Shown here piece by piece: positions 5,647 through 6,349 of a stretch of 6,349 nt of DNA. A program made the translations under genes and the position numbers. Numbering within the stretch: position 1 is the first letter of the stretch; each line of letters begins with the position of its first letter. This DNA comes from Candidatus Methanoperedens sp. Its GTDB lineage: Archaea > Halobacteriota > Methanosarcinia > Methanosarcinales > Methanoperedenaceae. The notes under the pieces are model-generated. The model searched no databases and was not told the DNA's origin. It saw only the letters and a list, made by a program, of their open reading frames with translations. Location of the stretch: NCBI GenBank assembly GCA_023249275.1, contig JAHFCV010000024.1:1-6349 (forward strand), in the 5' to 3' direction.

Positions 5647-6349
5647 TCACTGGATCTGCGTAAAATTACTCTTCTTAAATATCTCGATCAGTATATCCTT
5701 AATATTATATGTATAATCCCACCCTGGATAATGTGATTTGAACTTAGTTGTATCACTGATCCACCATATATGATCTCCGATCCGGTTGGTTTCAGTGTAT
5801 GAGTAGTTGAGTTTTTTTCCAGCGATCTCTTCACACATTTCAATGGCTTCAAGCATAGAACAATTAGATTGCCTTCCTCCTCCGATATTATATACCTCGC
5901 CAATGCGCGGCTTTTGATAAAAGTGCCAGAAAGCATTTACAAGATCGTAACTGTGAATATTATCCCTGACCTGCTTGCCTTTATATCCATAAATAGAATA
6001 ATGCTTTCCTGTAACAACGCATTTCATGAGATATGCCAGGAATCCATGCAATACAGTTGGCGAATGTCCGGGTCCTGTGAGGCAACCCCCTCTGAAACTA
6101 ACTGTTTTCATATTAAAATACCTGCCATACTCCTGCACAAGTATGTCTGCCGCCAGTTTTGACGCACCAAACAGGCTGTGCCTGGTCTGGTCAACGCTCA
6201 TGGATTCGTCGATACCGTTCTTATAATATAGATGTGATCCATCAATTTCCCATCTTGTTCCGAGTTCCACCAATGGCAGGTAGTTCGGCTGGTCACCGTA
6301 CACTTTATTGGTGGAAGTGAATATGAATACAGCCTCAGGGCAGTATCTC
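5647..6349 (-). CDS. NAD-dependent epimerase/dehydratase (SDR), CDP-paratose/CDP-tyvelose 2-epimerase-like, partial (5' end beyond window)
   Basis: The frame is open to the right edge, giving 233 visible C-terminal residues. A GTG at 6303 is an internal Val codon in FTSTNKVYGDQPN, not a start, because the family motif continues upstream of it. If the protein has the usual 340-350 residues, roughly 110 N-terminal residues with the GxxGxxG NAD-binding loop are missing. Visible extended-SDR features are FTSTNKVYGD (residues 10-19, catalytic Ser/Thr segment), HSLFGASKLAAD (57-68, with K64 of the YxxxK motif), FRGGCLTGPGHSP, YGYKGKQVRDNIHS and the C-terminal NRIGDHIWWISD. From memory of the family, these match proteins annotated as CDP-paratose 2-epimerase (RfbE/Tyv-like), which invert C2 of a CDP-3,6-dideoxyhexose. 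Many such homologues are uncharacterised, so the true substrate may be another nucleotide sugar. The usual catalytic Tyr position is Phe (residue 60). The gene ends 14 nt before the glycosyltransferase ATG. Confidence 0.88.
   Translation of the reverse strand, partial: RYCPEAVFIFTSTNKVYGDQPNYLPLVELGTRWEIDGSHLYYKNGIDESMSVDQTRHSLFGASKLAADILVQEYGRYFNMKTVSFRGGCLTGPGHSPTVLHGFLAYLMKCVVTGKHYSIYGYKGKQVRDNIHSYDLVNAFWHFYQKPRIGEVYNIGGGRQSNCSMLEAIEMCEEIAGKKLNYSYTETNRIGDHIWWISDTTKFKSHYPGWDYTYNIKDILIEIFKKSNFTQIQ

Noticed and set aside
4676..5650. GTG start at 5650 for the glycosyltransferase (324 residues)
   Set aside because: It has no ribosome-binding match, while the ATG six codons later has GAGG at 5 nt and gives a natural GT-B N-terminus. 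It remains a possible alternative start.
5688..5936. Minus-strand open frame of 82 residues within the epimerase gene
   Set aside because: It is an out-of-frame reading of a well-conserved coding region with no features of its own.
5647..6303. Epimerase starting at the GTG at 6303 as a complete 218-residue gene
   Set aside because: The frame stays open to the window edge and the upstream residues (FIFTSTNK) are part of the conserved SDR motif, so the GTG is an internal Val codon and the gene is truncated by the window.

Overview
The window is a seven-gene stretch of a surface-polysaccharide or glycoconjugate biosynthesis locus. All genes lie on the minus strand, so they are transcribed from high to low coordinates. 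In transcription order they are: a CDP-tyvelose/CDP-paratose 2-epimerase-like SDR protein (5' end cut off by the right window edge), a GT-B glycosyltransferase, a Gfo/Idh/MocA dehydrogenase, a DegT/DnrJ/EryC1 PLP aminotransferase, a glutamine-dependent asparagine synthase family protein, a left-handed beta-helix acyltransferase, and a class I SAM methyltransferase (3' end cut off by the left edge). Neighbouring genes overlap by 4 nt or are separated by 1 to 14 nt. I see no internal promoter, terminator, RNA gene, repeat array or mobile element, so this looks like the middle of one polycistronic operon.

The genes fit together as a nucleotide-sugar and glycan assembly set. The dehydrogenase and aminotransferase start inside their upstream neighbours' stop codons (ATGA). 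They look like a ketone-forming plus transaminating pair of the WbpB/WbpE (WlbA/WlbC) kind, which makes 3-amino-3-deoxy sugars. The acyltransferase could acetylate the product or another sugar. The asparagine synthase homologue sits between aminotransferase and acyltransferase; it may amidate a uronic acid carboxylate, or may simply make asparagine. The epimerase would provide a modified hexose, the glycosyltransferase would add a sugar to the growing chain, and the methyltransferase may modify sugar or chain end. The exact sugar cannot be read from sequence. No UDP-sugar 6-dehydrogenase, priming transferase, flippase or polymerase is visible here.

The organism is not identifiable with certainty. 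G+C is moderate (about 45% by hand count in the acyltransferase gene). Start sites carry GAGG, GGGAG or GTGATC-type Shine-Dalgarno matches. The protein style (short Gfo/Idh protein, DegT protein, tight surface-sugar operon) would fit a methanogen-like euryarchaeon, but a bacterium is not excluded. The last gene (left edge) drops sharply to about 29% G+C, suggesting the locus is a mosaic with a recently acquired part beginning there.

No wholly new system is evident. The points most worth following are the asparagine synthase embedded in an amino-sugar gene set, the Phe in place of the usual catalytic Tyr in the SDR epimerase, and the composition break at about position 293.
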